Part shown: in pieces, positions 18,742-27,446 of the stretch
How positions within the stretch are numbered: position 1 is the first letter of the stretch
How the letters are laid out: every line of letters begins with the position of its first letter
Source of the DNA: Sphingomonas sp. Y38-1Y
GTDB taxonomy: Bacteria > Pseudomonadota > Alphaproteobacteria > Sphingomonadales > Sphingomonadaceae
Direction of reading: 5' to 3'
DNA length: 64,000 bases
Assembly: GCF_032391395.1 (NCBI RefSeq)
Contig: NZ_CP135916.1
Coordinates: 62,001-126,000, forward strand
Made by a program: the position numbers and the translations under genes
The notes under the pieces: generated by a model
The model's input: the letters and a program-made list of their open reading frames with translations, nothing else
Databases searched by the model: none
What the model was told of the DNA's origin: nothing

Positions 18742-18861
18742 TCCGCACCGGGTTCGCTGACAGTCGCACCGGGAGGCGTTGCATCACAAACGGCCGAGGC
18801 GCCGAGCTGTCATACGGGCCAGGACTGCACGGATAGTTCTGACCATGGCGGATGACGATCG

Positions 18862-20505
18862 ATGGCCGAAGACGACGCACCGACCGCTTCGAGGCGAGAC
18901 GTACTGGCCGCCGCTGCGGCATCAGGCTTCCTGATGACCGCGCCGATCGCGCGGGCGACGACCACCGAACCGATCGTCGAGACGGCTCAGGGCAAGCTGC
19001 GCGGGGCGCGTGCGGCCAACTGTCTTGTGTTTCGCGGCATCCGCTATGCCGCCGCCGACCGTTTCCAGGCGCCGCGCGCGCCCGCGGCCTGGGCCGGCAT
19101 TCGAGACGCGCTGACACCCGGCGCCAGCGCGCCGCAGACCAACGCGAACCCGCCGCCGGGCCCGCCCTATGTCATCCTCGCGCAGCTGCCGCGCCCCGCC
19201 AACGCAGCCCCGCCGCCGAAATTGCCCGAGAGCGAGGACTGTCTGTTCCTCAACGTCTGGACGCCAGCGCTGAACGACGGACGCAAACGGCCGGTCATGG
19301 TCTGGCTGCACGGCGGCTTCTTCTACGGCGGAACCGGATCGACGACCGACGGCAGCGGCATCGCCGGACGCGGCGATGCAGTGGTGGTCAGCATCAATCA
19401 CCGTCTCAACGCCTTTGGCTACACCCACCTCGCCGATCTGGCGGGCGGCGAGTTTGCCGAGGCGGGGAATGCCGGCATGCTCGACATCGCCGCGGCGCTT
19501 CGCTGGGTTCGGGAGAATATCGCGGCGTTCGGCGGCGACCCTTCTCGGGTCATGGTGTTCGGCACCTCCGGCGGCGGCATGAAGACGAGCTTCCTGATGG
19601 CGAGCCCGCCCGCCCGCGGTCTGTTCGCGCGCGCAGGCGTGCAGAGCGGGCCGGGGCTGCGCTTCATGGAACGCGATACGGCGAGTGCCGTGACCGAGCG
19701 GCTGCTGCGCGAGGTCGGGCTGACCAACGCGCAGGTTCGCGACCTTGCGACGATCCCGGCCGATCGGCTGCTCGCCGGCTATCACGCGGTGGCAGCCGCG
19801 ATGAAGCCGACGCGCTTCATCGACCTGCCCTGCTTCGCCCCGGTGATCGATCGCAAATGGCTGCCCCAGCACCCGTTCTCACCCGGCGCGGCGCCGGGCA
19901 CCGCAGCGATCCCGATGCTCATCGGATGCAACGCGCAGGAGATGAGCTTCTTCTGGGGCAACGATCCCGCCGCATTCACGCTCGACGAGGCGGGATACGA
20001 GGCGCGCGTTCGCGACTTCGCGGGCGAAGCGGCGCCGGCGGTGCTTGCGGCCTATGCCCGCGCCTATCCGGACGCGACGCCCGCGCGCCGTTATCTTCAG
20101 GCGTTCTCGGACTATTCGCTGGCGCTGCCCGTCACCGCGCAGGCGGATCGGCACGCCGCGGCGGGCGGCACCACCTATGCCTACCGCCTCGACTATCAGA
20201 GCCCGGCGCTTGGCGGGAAGCTTGGCGCGTTGCACACGCTGGAAGGCTCGCTGTTGTTCGACACGCCGGAGGCGAGCCGAGCGCTGCTGGGGCCGGGCGA
20301 TGCGCCGGTGCGGCTCGCGCGGACGATGAGCGAGGCTTGGGTTCGCTTCGCCGCCACTGGCGATCCCAACGGCGGCGCGTTGCCACGATGGCCGCGCTAC
20401 GAACCCAAGCGGCGCGACACGATGTTGTTCGACACCGGCACCAGCGCGGTGAGCGATCCCAATCGCCGGGCGCGGGAGACGATGGCCGGACTGCTACGCG
20501 CCTGA
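18862..20505 (+). CDS. exported type-B carboxylesterase
   Basis: A 547-residue carboxylesterase/lipase-B enzyme with a Tat-like leader (SRRDVLAAAAASGFLMTAPIARA). Family motifs are SEDCLFLNVW (124-133), the oxyanion loop LHGGFFYGG (149-157), the nucleophile elbow FGTSGGG with Ser236, an acidic residue in IGCNAQEMSFFWG, and the catalytic His in LGALHTLEGSLLFDTP. The elbow has Thr-Ser-Gly in place of the usual Glu-Ser-Ala. It should hydrolyse esters in the periplasm; the substrate is unknown. It is the first gene inside the left IS border and is followed by the DUF8021-like gene on the same strand. Confidence 0.92.
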   Translation: MAEDDAPTASRRDVLAAAAASGFLMTAPIARATTTEPIVETAQGKLRGARAANCLVFRGIRYAAADRFQAPRAPAAWAGIRDALTPGASAPQTNANPPPGPPYVILAQLPRPANAAPPPKLPESEDCLFLNVWTPALNDGRKRPVMVWLHGGFFYGGTGSTTDGSGIAGRGDAVVVSINHRLNAFGYTHLADLAGGEFAEAGNAGMLDIAAALRWVRENIAAFGGDPSRVMVFGTSGGGMKTSFLMASPPARGLFARAGVQSGPGLRFMERDTASAVTERLLREVGLTNAQVRDLATIPADRLLAGYHAVAAAMKPTRFIDLPCFAPVIDRKWLPQHPFSPGAAPGTAAIPMLIGCNAQEMSFFWGNDPAAFTLDEAGYEARVRDFAGEAAPAVLAAYARAYPDATPARRYLQAFSDYSLALPVTAQADRHAAAGGTTYAYRLDYQSPALGGKLGALHTLEGSLLFDTPEASRALLGPGDAPVRLARTMSEAWVRFAATGDPNGGALPRWPRYEPKRRDTMLFDTGTSAVSDPNRRARETMAGLLRA

Positions 20506-20643
20506 TGCGTCCTCGTTTTCGGCACCTGCTTGCCCGCTGAGGAACGGCGTCACGCCGGCGAGCGCACCCGGCCAGCGCGTCGTTGAGGCGCCGGATCGGC
20601 TGCGGCAGACCGGAACGATCATCATCACGGGAGAGAGAGCGCC

Positions 20644-21612
20644 ATGCGTCCGATGTTGAAAGCCACCCTGCTCTGCGCCGCGGCGCTTGTCGGCATCGCC
20701 GCCGCGCCGGCACAGCGCCGCGAGCCCAATCCAGGCTGCGATCGGATATGCCTCGAAAAGATAGGCGACCAGTATCGCGCCGCCTATCTCGCGCACGACC
20801 CTTCCAAGGCGCCGATCTCCCGCCGGGTCCGCTTCAGCGAGAACTTCGTCGAGATGCCGTTCCCCGATGCCACCTGGGACACGGTGACGGCAGAGGTAGG
20901 CGAGCCGCTGACGCTGTCCGACCCGGTCAACGGTCAAGTCGGCATCTATACGCGCATCATGCAGAACGACACGCCCGGCTATCTGGCGGTGCGGCTGAAG
21001 GTCGAAGGCGAGCTCGTCACCGAGATCGAGCACGTCATCTCGACCAAGCGGAACCTGTCGGCGCCGCCCACGCCCATTGCCGACTTCGACAAGTTCCAGC
21101 GCTCGCCGCACCTCAACCAGCCGGTGCCCAAGGCCAAATGCCGGCCGCGCGCGGAGATGGTGCGCCTGGCCGACGGCTATTTCGAGACGCTGGAAAACAA
21201 CAATGGCGAGATCCGCGGCACCCGCTTCTCGCCGACCGCGACCCGCACCGAGAATGGCCTGAACTTTCCCGAGATCGAGAAGGGCTTCAAGTCGGGCCGC
21301 TACCTGTTCAACGAGCGGGTGCGCGACCGAGACCTGTTCCTGGTCGACGAATATCGCTGCATGGTGATGGCGCGGGGATTCATCGATCACAAGGGCGTCA
21401 TGGACCAGTACACGCTGACCGACGGCACCCCCGCCCGCTCGATCTTTCGCGAACCGCACAGCTGGGCGCTACTCGAGAGCTTCAAGCTGGAGGACGGAAT
21501 GATCACCGGCGTCGAGGCGGTGTTCATCGCGTCGGCCTACAACATGCGCGCGCCCTGGACGGTGAACCCCGACGTCATCCGCAGCCGTGAGGCGAAATAC
21601 CCGAAGAAGTAA
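20644..21612 (+). CDS. exported DUF8021-like protein
   Basis: A 322-residue protein with a signal peptide (MRPMLKATLLCAAALVGIAAAPA). Two alpha+beta repeats follow. The second, MVRLADGYFETLENNNGEI then FSPTATRTENGLNFP and RDLFLVDEYRCMVMARGFIDHKG, fits the NTF2-like DUF8021 family. The first repeat has Cys pairs near residues 33-37. Function is not known; in catabolic loci such proteins often accompany esterases. An RBS GGGAGAGAGAG precedes ATG 20644. It probably shares the esterase transcript, 138 bp upstream. Confidence 0.75.
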   Translation: MRPMLKATLLCAAALVGIAAAPAQRREPNPGCDRICLEKIGDQYRAAYLAHDPSKAPISRRVRFSENFVEMPFPDATWDTVTAEVGEPLTLSDPVNGQVGIYTRIMQNDTPGYLAVRLKVEGELVTEIEHVISTKRNLSAPPTPIADFDKFQRSPHLNQPVPKAKCRPRAEMVRLADGYFETLENNNGEIRGTRFSPTATRTENGLNFPEIEKGFKSGRYLFNERVRDRDLFLVDEYRCMVMARGFIDHKGVMDQYTLTDGTPARSIFREPHSWALLESFKLEDGMITGVEAVFIASAYNMRAPWTVNPDVIRSREAKYPKK

Positions 21613-21636
21613 GAGGGCGGACGCCCATCCTCTTAT

Positions 21637-21720
21637 CGTCACCCCGGACTTGATCCGGGGTCCCGCTTCTTCTTCAAACCACGGGAAGAAGCGGGATCCC
21701 GGGTCAAGCCCGGGATGACG
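21637..21720. repeat. 84-bp imperfect inverted repeat
   Basis: CGTCACCCCGGACTTGATCC with its continuation through CCCGCTTCTTC pairs with GAAGAAGCGGGATCCCGGG through CCCGGGATGACG, around a loop near 21673-21684. It lies between the convergent DUF8021 and NTF2-like genes. It shares the CGGGCTTGATCC-type core with 14.61 kb and belongs with the dispersed sphingomonad palindromes; it may also stop transcription from both sides. Confidence 0.8.
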
Positions 21721-21741
21721 ATCAGGGTTGGCCAATCAGCC

Positions 21742-22317
21742 TCACGGCTTCGGCTTACGCGGGTCGGTTTCACCCAGCTCAGGATAGAATACCGCGCGGT
21801 TGGTCAGCGACTCGTTGAACACTTCGCGCTTCGAGAACAGCCACTTGCCGTCCTCCTTGACGTAATGCTCGATGACATGGCCGAAATAGAGGGGCTGCAC
21901 GTCCTTCTGCGGCGTGCGGTTGGTCAGCGCGAACCAATAGACGCGGCCGGTCCCCGTCCTGCCGCCTTTGTCGATCGTGATGTCGTGGTTCACCACGAAA
22001 TGGTGGTTGCGCGGGCGCGACGTGGCATCGGCCGGGACGGTGGCCGCGCCGCCGATCTTCCCCCACCAATCGGCCATCATCTTGCGGATCGCCGGGCGGC
22101 CGTTCGCGATGCCGCCGATAAAGTCCAGCTTGGCGTCCTTCGAGAAGCCATTGGCGTAGCTGTCCGCATCCTGCGCGTCGAACGCGATCATCAGCCGGTT
22201 CGACAGGTTGACGATCTCGGCTCGCGCAACCGCATATTCCTGCGGGCTGACCTGCGCGGTGGCAGGGCTGGCGACGGCAGCGAGCAGTAGCGCGGTGGCG
22301 GCGGCGATGGTCTTCAT
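21742..22317 (-). CDS. exported NTF2-like (SnoaL) protein
   Basis: A 191-residue protein with a clear signal peptide (MKTIAAATALLLAAVASPATAQ). The NTF2-like fold is indicated by IVNLSNRLMIAFDAQDADSYANGFSKDAKLDF, HHFVVNHDITID and YFGHVIEHYVKEDGKWLFSKREV. This fold hosts dehydratases, isomerases and hydroxylases (scytalone dehydratase/SnoaL types) as well as binding proteins. It lies 20 bp after the quinohemoprotein dehydrogenase on the same strand, so the two are probably co-transcribed and act in the periplasm on the same compound. Confidence 0.85.
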   Translation of the reverse strand: MKTIAAATALLLAAVASPATAQVSPQEYAVARAEIVNLSNRLMIAFDAQDADSYANGFSKDAKLDFIGGIANGRPAIRKMMADWWGKIGGAATVPADATSRPRNHHFVVNHDITIDKGGRTGTGRVYWFALTNRTPQKDVQPLYFGHVIEHYVKEDGKWLFSKREVFNESLTNRAVFYPELGETDPRKPKP

Positions 22318-22337
22318 GGTCTCTCCCTTGTGATGGT

Positions 22338-24428
22338 TCAGCGCTCGGATCGGCCGGCGCGTTGGTTCGCGGCGAGCTTCTTGGCTTCGGTGCCCGCCCA
22401 AGCGCGGATCGCCTCGGCATCGGCGGGCGACAGCTTGTCGGCGAAGCTGACCATGCCGTTGTCGGTCAGCGCGCCGTCGATCAGCACGGCCTTCCACGCA
22501 TCCTTGTCGGCGGTGATCGGCGATCGGCGAAGGTCGGGCAGGATGTTCGACGCGCGGGTGCCCAGGCCATGGCAGCGTCCGCAATTGGCGGCATAGAGGC
22601 CCGCCCCCTTGGTGACATCGGCCGCGGCAAAGGTCTCCGTGATCTCGGTTGCCGGGCCGGCAAGCGGCGGCGGGTCAGGCAGCTTGGCCTTGCCGTCCAG
22701 GCGGAACACGACCATCCGCCCGGCCTGACGCTCACGCGGGGGCGTGTTCGACCCGAACAGCGTCGGCCCGCCCGCACCCGTCGATACCGCGACATATTGC
22801 ACGCCGTTGACCCGATAGGTGATCGGCGCGGCCATCACCGAGTTGGGCATGGGGTAGCGCCACAGCACCGCGCCGGTATCCGCCTTCATCGCCACCATTT
22901 CGCCGACGATCTCGCCGCGGCCCTGAAAGACGAGGTTGCCTGCCGTCGCCAGCACGCCGCCGCCGCCCACGTCCAGCCGCGCATCCTTGGCATCGACGCG
23001 CCACACCTGCCGCTTGGCGACGGGGTCCCAGGCCTGGAGGTAGTTGTCGGGCGCCGGCATGTTGGCGGGCGCATCGATCGGCGCGCCATGCGCGGGCGCC
23101 TGATTGGGCTTGTAGAACCAGTAGTTCTTCGACGTCGGAATATAGACCAGCCGCGTCTGCGGGCTGTAGGCCATGGGCTGAAAATTGTGGCCGCCCGGCG
23201 GTCCCGGGCTGTTGAGAAAGGGCGTATCGACATAGCGGTTGCCGGCGACGTCGATCGGCCGCCACGTCTTGGGGTCGATGCCCTTGGCCCAGCGAATGTC
23301 GTCGACGAACGGCTCGGCGCTGATCGGCTTTCCGGTGGCGCGATCGATGACGTAGAAGAACCCGTTTTTGGGCGCGTGCAGGATCACCTTGCGCCTGGCA
23401 CCGCCGACGTTGAGGTCGGCGAGGATCATCGGCTGAACAGAAGTGTAATCCCAGCTGTCGCCCGGGTTCTGCTGATAGTGCCAGAGATACTTGCCGGTGT
23501 CGGGATCGACCGCGACGATCGAGGCGAGGAACAGGTTGTCGCCCTTGCCCGCCGATCGCTTGAAATGGCTGTGCGGCGCGCCGTTGCCGACGCCGATATA
23601 AAGCCGGTTGAGCTCCCGGTCATAGACGATCGCGTCCCAGGCAGTGCCGCCGCCCCCGCCCTTCCAATAGGTATCTCCGAACCACGTCGGCCGCGCGAGC
23701 GTCTCGATCGGATCGTCGGACACGTCGCCGTCGCGCTTGCCGGGTTCGCCCGGCACGGTCCAGAAGCGCCAAGCCTGCTTGCCCGTCGCCGCGTCATAGG
23801 CGGTGACATAGCCACGCACGCCATATTCGGCGCCGCCATTGCCGATCACCACCTTGTCGCGGACGATGCGCGGTGCGCCGGTGATGGTGTAGTTCTTGGT
23901 CTGGTCGACGGTGTTGACGACCCAGGCCTCGCGCCCGGTCCTGGCATCGATCGCGGCGAGCCGCCCGTCGAAGGTGCCGACATAGACGCGGCCCTTGTAG
24001 TAGGCGACGCCGCGATTGACGACGTCGCAGCAGCCGCGCACCCCCGATGCCCCCGGCACCTTGGGGTCATAGAGCCAGAGCTGGCGCCCGGTGGCGGCGT
24101 CGAAGGCATAGACCTTCGACCAGGCGGTCGAAATGTACATGATCCCGTCGACGACGACGGGCTCCCCCTCCTGCCCGCGCATCGTGTCGTATTCCGCGGT
24201 CCAGGCGGGCGCGAGACGCGAGACGTTGCTCGCATCGATCTCGGCCAGCCGGGAGAAATGCTGCTCGTCACGACCACCGCCGACCATCAGCCAGTTGTCG
24301 GCGTCCAGATGCGCGCGGTCGAGGCGAGCATCGTCCACCGTTGACGCCGGGACCGGCAAGGAGGCCGTTCCGGACGCGGCCGCCAGCACCATCGCGATGA
24401 CGAACGTCGCTCGCAGCCCCACGCGCAT
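22338..24428 (-). CDS. PQQ-dependent quinohemoprotein dehydrogenase
   Basis: A 696-residue periplasmic enzyme: signal peptide, an eight-bladed PQQ propeller and a C-terminal cytochrome c domain. Seen are the adjacent Cys pair in VRGCCDVVNRG (the PQQ-facing disulfide), the Glu in GNGGAEYGVRG and Asn in IGVGNGAPHS as likely Ca ligands, NPGDSWDYTSVQP with the catalytic Asp, and heme motif CGRCH with later Met residues. This is the type II quinohemoprotein alcohol dehydrogenase layout, which oxidises alcohols or aldehydes and passes electrons to the respiratory chain. The actual substrate may be unusual. No pqq biosynthesis genes are in the window. It is divergent from an AraC regulator. Confidence 0.92.
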   Translation of the reverse strand: MRVGLRATFVIAMVLAAASGTASLPVPASTVDDARLDRAHLDADNWLMVGGGRDEQHFSRLAEIDASNVSRLAPAWTAEYDTMRGQEGEPVVVDGIMYISTAWSKVYAFDAATGRQLWLYDPKVPGASGVRGCCDVVNRGVAYYKGRVYVGTFDGRLAAIDARTGREAWVVNTVDQTKNYTITGAPRIVRDKVVIGNGGAEYGVRGYVTAYDAATGKQAWRFWTVPGEPGKRDGDVSDDPIETLARPTWFGDTYWKGGGGGTAWDAIVYDRELNRLYIGVGNGAPHSHFKRSAGKGDNLFLASIVAVDPDTGKYLWHYQQNPGDSWDYTSVQPMILADLNVGGARRKVILHAPKNGFFYVIDRATGKPISAEPFVDDIRWAKGIDPKTWRPIDVAGNRYVDTPFLNSPGPPGGHNFQPMAYSPQTRLVYIPTSKNYWFYKPNQAPAHGAPIDAPANMPAPDNYLQAWDPVAKRQVWRVDAKDARLDVGGGGVLATAGNLVFQGRGEIVGEMVAMKADTGAVLWRYPMPNSVMAAPITYRVNGVQYVAVSTGAGGPTLFGSNTPPRERQAGRMVVFRLDGKAKLPDPPPLAGPATEITETFAAADVTKGAGLYAANCGRCHGLGTRASNILPDLRRSPITADKDAWKAVLIDGALTDNGMVSFADKLSPADAEAIRAWAGTEAKKLAANQRAGRSER

Positions 24429-24545
24429 GTCCTCTGCCCCCGTCCGACCTTTTCTATGCAGCGGACTTTAGCAGTCGCTCACTCGCCTCGCCTGTCAGGC
24501 AGCGCATGGAGACTTGACGGCACAGGCACTTACCGAGGCGCGCAA

Positions 24546-24574
24546 TCTAATTAGAATCAAGCTTATCGTTGACA
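24546..24574 (+). promoter_or_regulatory. palindrome and -35 element in the pqq-dehydrogenase/araC divergent gap
   Basis: TCTAATTAGA (24546-24555) is a perfect 10-bp palindrome in an AT-rich patch. A consensus TTGACA follows at 24569-24574 on the AraC strand; the -10 17 bp on (TCTTCT) is poor, as expected for an activated promoter. The site is placed to serve both divergent genes. The regulator is inferred to be the adjacent AraC protein. Confidence 0.4.
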
Positions 24575-24654
24575 TGATCCTGCAAAACAGGTCTTCTTCG
24601 CGCATACGAAAACGCCGCACATAAGAAAACGAGGCGTCATCTAGGGGATGGTTG

Positions 24655-25608
24655 ATGGCTGGAACGATCGAGTATTCGACCGAGCATGTACGCCGGGCGG
24701 AACGAGCGGCTTATTGGCGCGAGCACGCGTGGAGCAGCCTCGGCAACTTCGACGTCCAGCCGGAAGACGATTTCCGCGCGACCGCAACGCTCCGCCGCGT
24801 GGGCTCCTTTACCGTCGCGCGTGTCAAGGCGCCCGCGCACGGACTCAGCCGCAGCCATGACCAGGCCCGCGGTGACGATCGCCGTCTCTTCAAGCTGGTC
24901 GTCCAGCATGCCGGCACCATCCACCTGGAGCAGCGCGACCGCCGCGTTTCGCTGAAGCCAGGACATTGGACGCTCTATGACATGACGCGTCCTTTCCGGT
25001 TTCACTGTACCGAGCCGACACGCCAGTCGGCGATCCTGCTCCGCGCCGAGGACCTGCACCTTGCCGACCTCAGCCCCTACGCGCTTCGGCTTTATTCGGG
25101 TGCCGACGGATACAGCAGCATGCTGCAGGCGGCGCTGACGACGGCGGCGTCCGATCATGGCCGCGACTGTGCAGAGGGCGACATCGGCGTGATGGTCGCC
25201 CGTCTCGCCCGGCTCGCCCTGCTGGAGCATGGCAGCCACGAAGCGCGGCGGACGAGCCGCGAGGTGATGCGCGAGCGGATCGAAGGCTATCTCGACGCGC
25301 ATCTGCGCCGCGGCGACCTGTCGATCGACAGCGTCGCGCACGGCCTGAACTGCTCGAAGCGCTATCTGCACAAGGTGTTCCTGGAGAGTGACGAGACGCT
25401 GTCCGAGCACATCCTGCGCCGGCGGCTGGAGGCGTGCCGCAAGAACCTGCTCGATCCGGCGGCGACGACGCAGTCGGTCACCGACATCGCCTATGCCTGG
25501 GGCTTCAGCAGCCTCGCCTATTTCAGCCGCGTGTTCAAACAGGCGTATGGCGCCAGCCCGCGAGACTATCGCACGGCGCATACGGCACCGGCGCATACGG
25601 TCCAGTAG
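24655..25608 (+). CDS. AraC-family transcriptional regulator
   Basis: A 317-residue regulator. The N-terminal ligand part (about residues 15-190, with TIHLEQRDRRVSLKPGHWTLYDMTRPFRF) resembles the AraC-binding-like domain of the FeaR/OruR-type group. The C-terminal double helix-turn-helix (about 205-310) has SIDSVAHGLNCSKRYLHKVF and the family signature SVTDIAYAWGFSSLAYFSRVFKQAYGASPRDYR. I use ATG 24655; TTG lies one codon before, and an out-of-frame ATG at 24648 is ignored. Being divergent from the quinohemoprotein gene, it probably controls that operon, the oxygenase operon, or both. Confidence 0.9.
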   Translation: MAGTIEYSTEHVRRAERAAYWREHAWSSLGNFDVQPEDDFRATATLRRVGSFTVARVKAPAHGLSRSHDQARGDDRRLFKLVVQHAGTIHLEQRDRRVSLKPGHWTLYDMTRPFRFHCTEPTRQSAILLRAEDLHLADLSPYALRLYSGADGYSSMLQAALTTAASDHGRDCAEGDIGVMVARLARLALLEHGSHEARRTSREVMRERIEGYLDAHLRRGDLSIDSVAHGLNCSKRYLHKVFLESDETLSEHILRRRLEACRKNLLDPAATTQSVTDIAYAWGFSSLAYFSRVFKQAYGASPRDYRTAHTAPAHTVQ

Positions 25609-25633
25609 CCGCGTCGACACTGGACGAAAAAAC

Positions 25634-25664
25634 AGGGGCCGGCTCGCCAAGCGCGCCGGCCCCT
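25634..25664 (-). terminator. bidirectional terminator between araC and the oxygenase gene
   Basis: AGGGGCCGGC (25634-25643) pairs with GCCGGCCCCT (25655-25664), a 10-bp stem with an 11-base loop. On the minus strand it is followed by a run of six T within eight bases, ending the oxygenase operon. On the plus strand only TTT follows, a weaker stop for araC. Confidence 0.8.
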
Positions 25665-25675
25665 TTCAGTGGGGA

Positions 25676-27136
25676 TCAGGCGAAGGGAAGTTCGTTGCCG
25701 CCGACCCAGGTACCGTGCACCTGCGGCGCGGCACGAAAGGGAAGAACCACGCGCGCGATCGGGCCTTCACTCAGCCGCTCGGCATCGGCGATGACCAGCT
25801 CCGAATTCATGTTGGCGAAGTTGGACGCGACACCCATGACCCAGCCGGCGCCCTCGTCGCCGCCCTTGCGCGGCACGAAGCACGCCTCGGCCAGGCTATG
25901 CGTCTCGCCCGCGAACATCGACACCATCTGACCCGACTTCACGTCGAACCGGCCATAGCTGTTGGTGATGCGCCCGCGCAGGTTGCCGCCCTGCGCGACG
26001 TTGAACGGCTTGGTATCGTCGGTGAAGCCGGTGAAGACATAGCGCTGGTCGCGGGTCAGATAGCGGCGATCGATCGCGCCGATATCGACGATCGGCGTCG
26101 GGAACAGGATCTCTTCCTTCCATCCGTCATGCTTCGAATTGAGGTCGAACGTCAGCCGGCGCAGATAACCCTTGGCCTTGTCGCGCGCCCAGGGACTGTT
26201 GTCGACATTGTGGAAGAACGGGAAGAAGTTGCCGTCATAGAAGGGCGCTTCCATGATGACCTTGTTGCCCACGGTGCGCGCATGGAAGGTGTGCATCATG
26301 CACCGCAGCGGCCCCTTGAACCAGCGGATGTCCTTGCCCTCGGCCCCGCGCGGCAGGATGCCGATGTAGCTCTCCTTCGAATTGTCCCAGCCCCAGTGGA
26401 TCTTGCCGGCCTTCAGCCGCTCCATGCTGGTGACATAGCCCGCGAAGGGGAAGATGATGTGCTTATCGGTCAGCGCGATGTCGTGCATGATGCTGACATA
26501 GGGCACCTTGAAGCGGGTATCGTGGGTCAGCCGCCCCGTCTTGTCGATCGTCGCGACATAGACCTCGTCGCCCGCCAGCCCGTTCGATTCATTGCCATAG
26601 GCGATCATCTCGCCGGTGTCGGAATCGACCTTGGGATGCGCGGTGAAGTGCGGCCCCTTGTACTTGCCGCCCCAATTCTCGCGCCCGACCGTCTCCAGCG
26701 TGTTCGGGTCTATCAGGTGCGGGAGGCCGTCCTCCTTCAGCGCCATCAGGCGGCCGGCAAAGGCGAAGGGCGTCGTGTTGGCAACTGTGCGGTCCATGCC
26801 TTTGACCGACGGCTCGTCGGTGAAGGGATTGCGATAGTAACCGAACTGCTGCGCGCCTGCCTTCAGGTTCGCCTCGAACCTAGGCGTCCGTACGAAGCGG
26901 CTCTTGTAGCTGACGCGCCCGTTCTTGAATCGGAAGCTGCTGACATGGCCGTCGCTGTTGAGGATGGCATCGTCCTCGAACTTGGGCGGATAATACCATT
27001 CGCCGCCCAAGCGCATGAACGCGCCGTCGAGCTCGGACGGGATCGAGCCCGACGTCTCGCAGTCGAAGATGTCCGCTTCGTAGCGCTGCGGCGCGAAGAA
27101 GCCCTGCGCCGCCTTCATCTTGGAGAAATCAACCAC
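25676..27136 (-). CDS. carotenoid/stilbene cleavage oxygenase family protein
   Basis: A 486-residue member of the carotenoid cleavage oxygenase family (seven-bladed propeller, Fe(II) bound by four His). Candidate iron ligands are the His residues in HFTAHPKVD, SIMHDIALT, CMMHTFHAR and, near the C terminus, QVHGTWVGGN. DGAFMRLGGEWYYPP and NTTPFAFAGRLMALKEDGLP are further landmarks. Members split double bonds in apocarotenoids or lignin-type stilbenes. The catabolic setting and the absence of carotenoid genes make a stilbene or related phenolic more likely; that is inference. It starts at GTG 27136 behind AGGAG, as the last gene of a minus-strand operon with a TonB receptor. Confidence 0.88.
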   Translation of the reverse strand: MVDFSKMKAAQGFFAPQRYEADIFDCETSGSIPSELDGAFMRLGGEWYYPPKFEDDAILNSDGHVSSFRFKNGRVSYKSRFVRTPRFEANLKAGAQQFGYYRNPFTDEPSVKGMDRTVANTTPFAFAGRLMALKEDGLPHLIDPNTLETVGRENWGGKYKGPHFTAHPKVDSDTGEMIAYGNESNGLAGDEVYVATIDKTGRLTHDTRFKVPYVSIMHDIALTDKHIIFPFAGYVTSMERLKAGKIHWGWDNSKESYIGILPRGAEGKDIRWFKGPLRCMMHTFHARTVGNKVIMEAPFYDGNFFPFFHNVDNSPWARDKAKGYLRRLTFDLNSKHDGWKEEILFPTPIVDIGAIDRRYLTRDQRYVFTGFTDDTKPFNVAQGGNLRGRITNSYGRFDVKSGQMVSMFAGETHSLAEACFVPRKGGDEGAGWVMGVASNFANMNSELVIADAERLSEGPIARVVLPFRAAPQVHGTWVGGNELPFA

Positions 27137-27174
27137 GTCAGGCTCCTAGCCCGCCCGAACCGGGCGATCGCATG

Positions 27175-27435
27175 TCAGAGGAAAAAGCCGAGCCGCATCA
27201 GGCTCTCGTCGTCGGGCGCGAAGCGTCCGGTCGCGGTCGGCGGATGATAGGGCTGGTCGCGCCCGGTCGGATCGATCCAGGGTGCGTCGGCGTGGAAGCC
27301 GACCACCGGCCCGCCCCCCACCGACGGCACGGCGGCGCGGGCGGGCAGTGCCAGCGCGGCAGCCGATCCGGCGGCAAGACGGGCAAGGCCCCGGCGGCTG
27401 ACCGGCAATCCGGTGCGAGTGTCATCTGTCTGCAT
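27175..27435 (-). CDS. small Tat-signal protein of the oxygenase operon
   Basis: An 86-residue protein with a twin-arginine leader (VSRRGLARLAAGSAAALALPARA). The mature part is only about 50 residues, rich in Gly, Pro and Asp, with no Cys and no known domain: VPSVGGGPVVGFHADAPWIDP then QPYHPPTATGRFAPDDESLMR. It is placed 11 bp after the TonB receptor and 38 bp before the oxygenase on the same strand, which argues that it is real. It may be a small partner subunit or secreted accessory factor; I do not recognise it. Confidence 0.7.
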   Translation of the reverse strand: MQTDDTRTGLPVSRRGLARLAAGSAAALALPARAAVPSVGGGPVVGFHADAPWIDPTGRDQPYHPPTATGRFAPDDESLMRLGFFL

Positions 27436-27446
27436 GGCCCAGCCTA

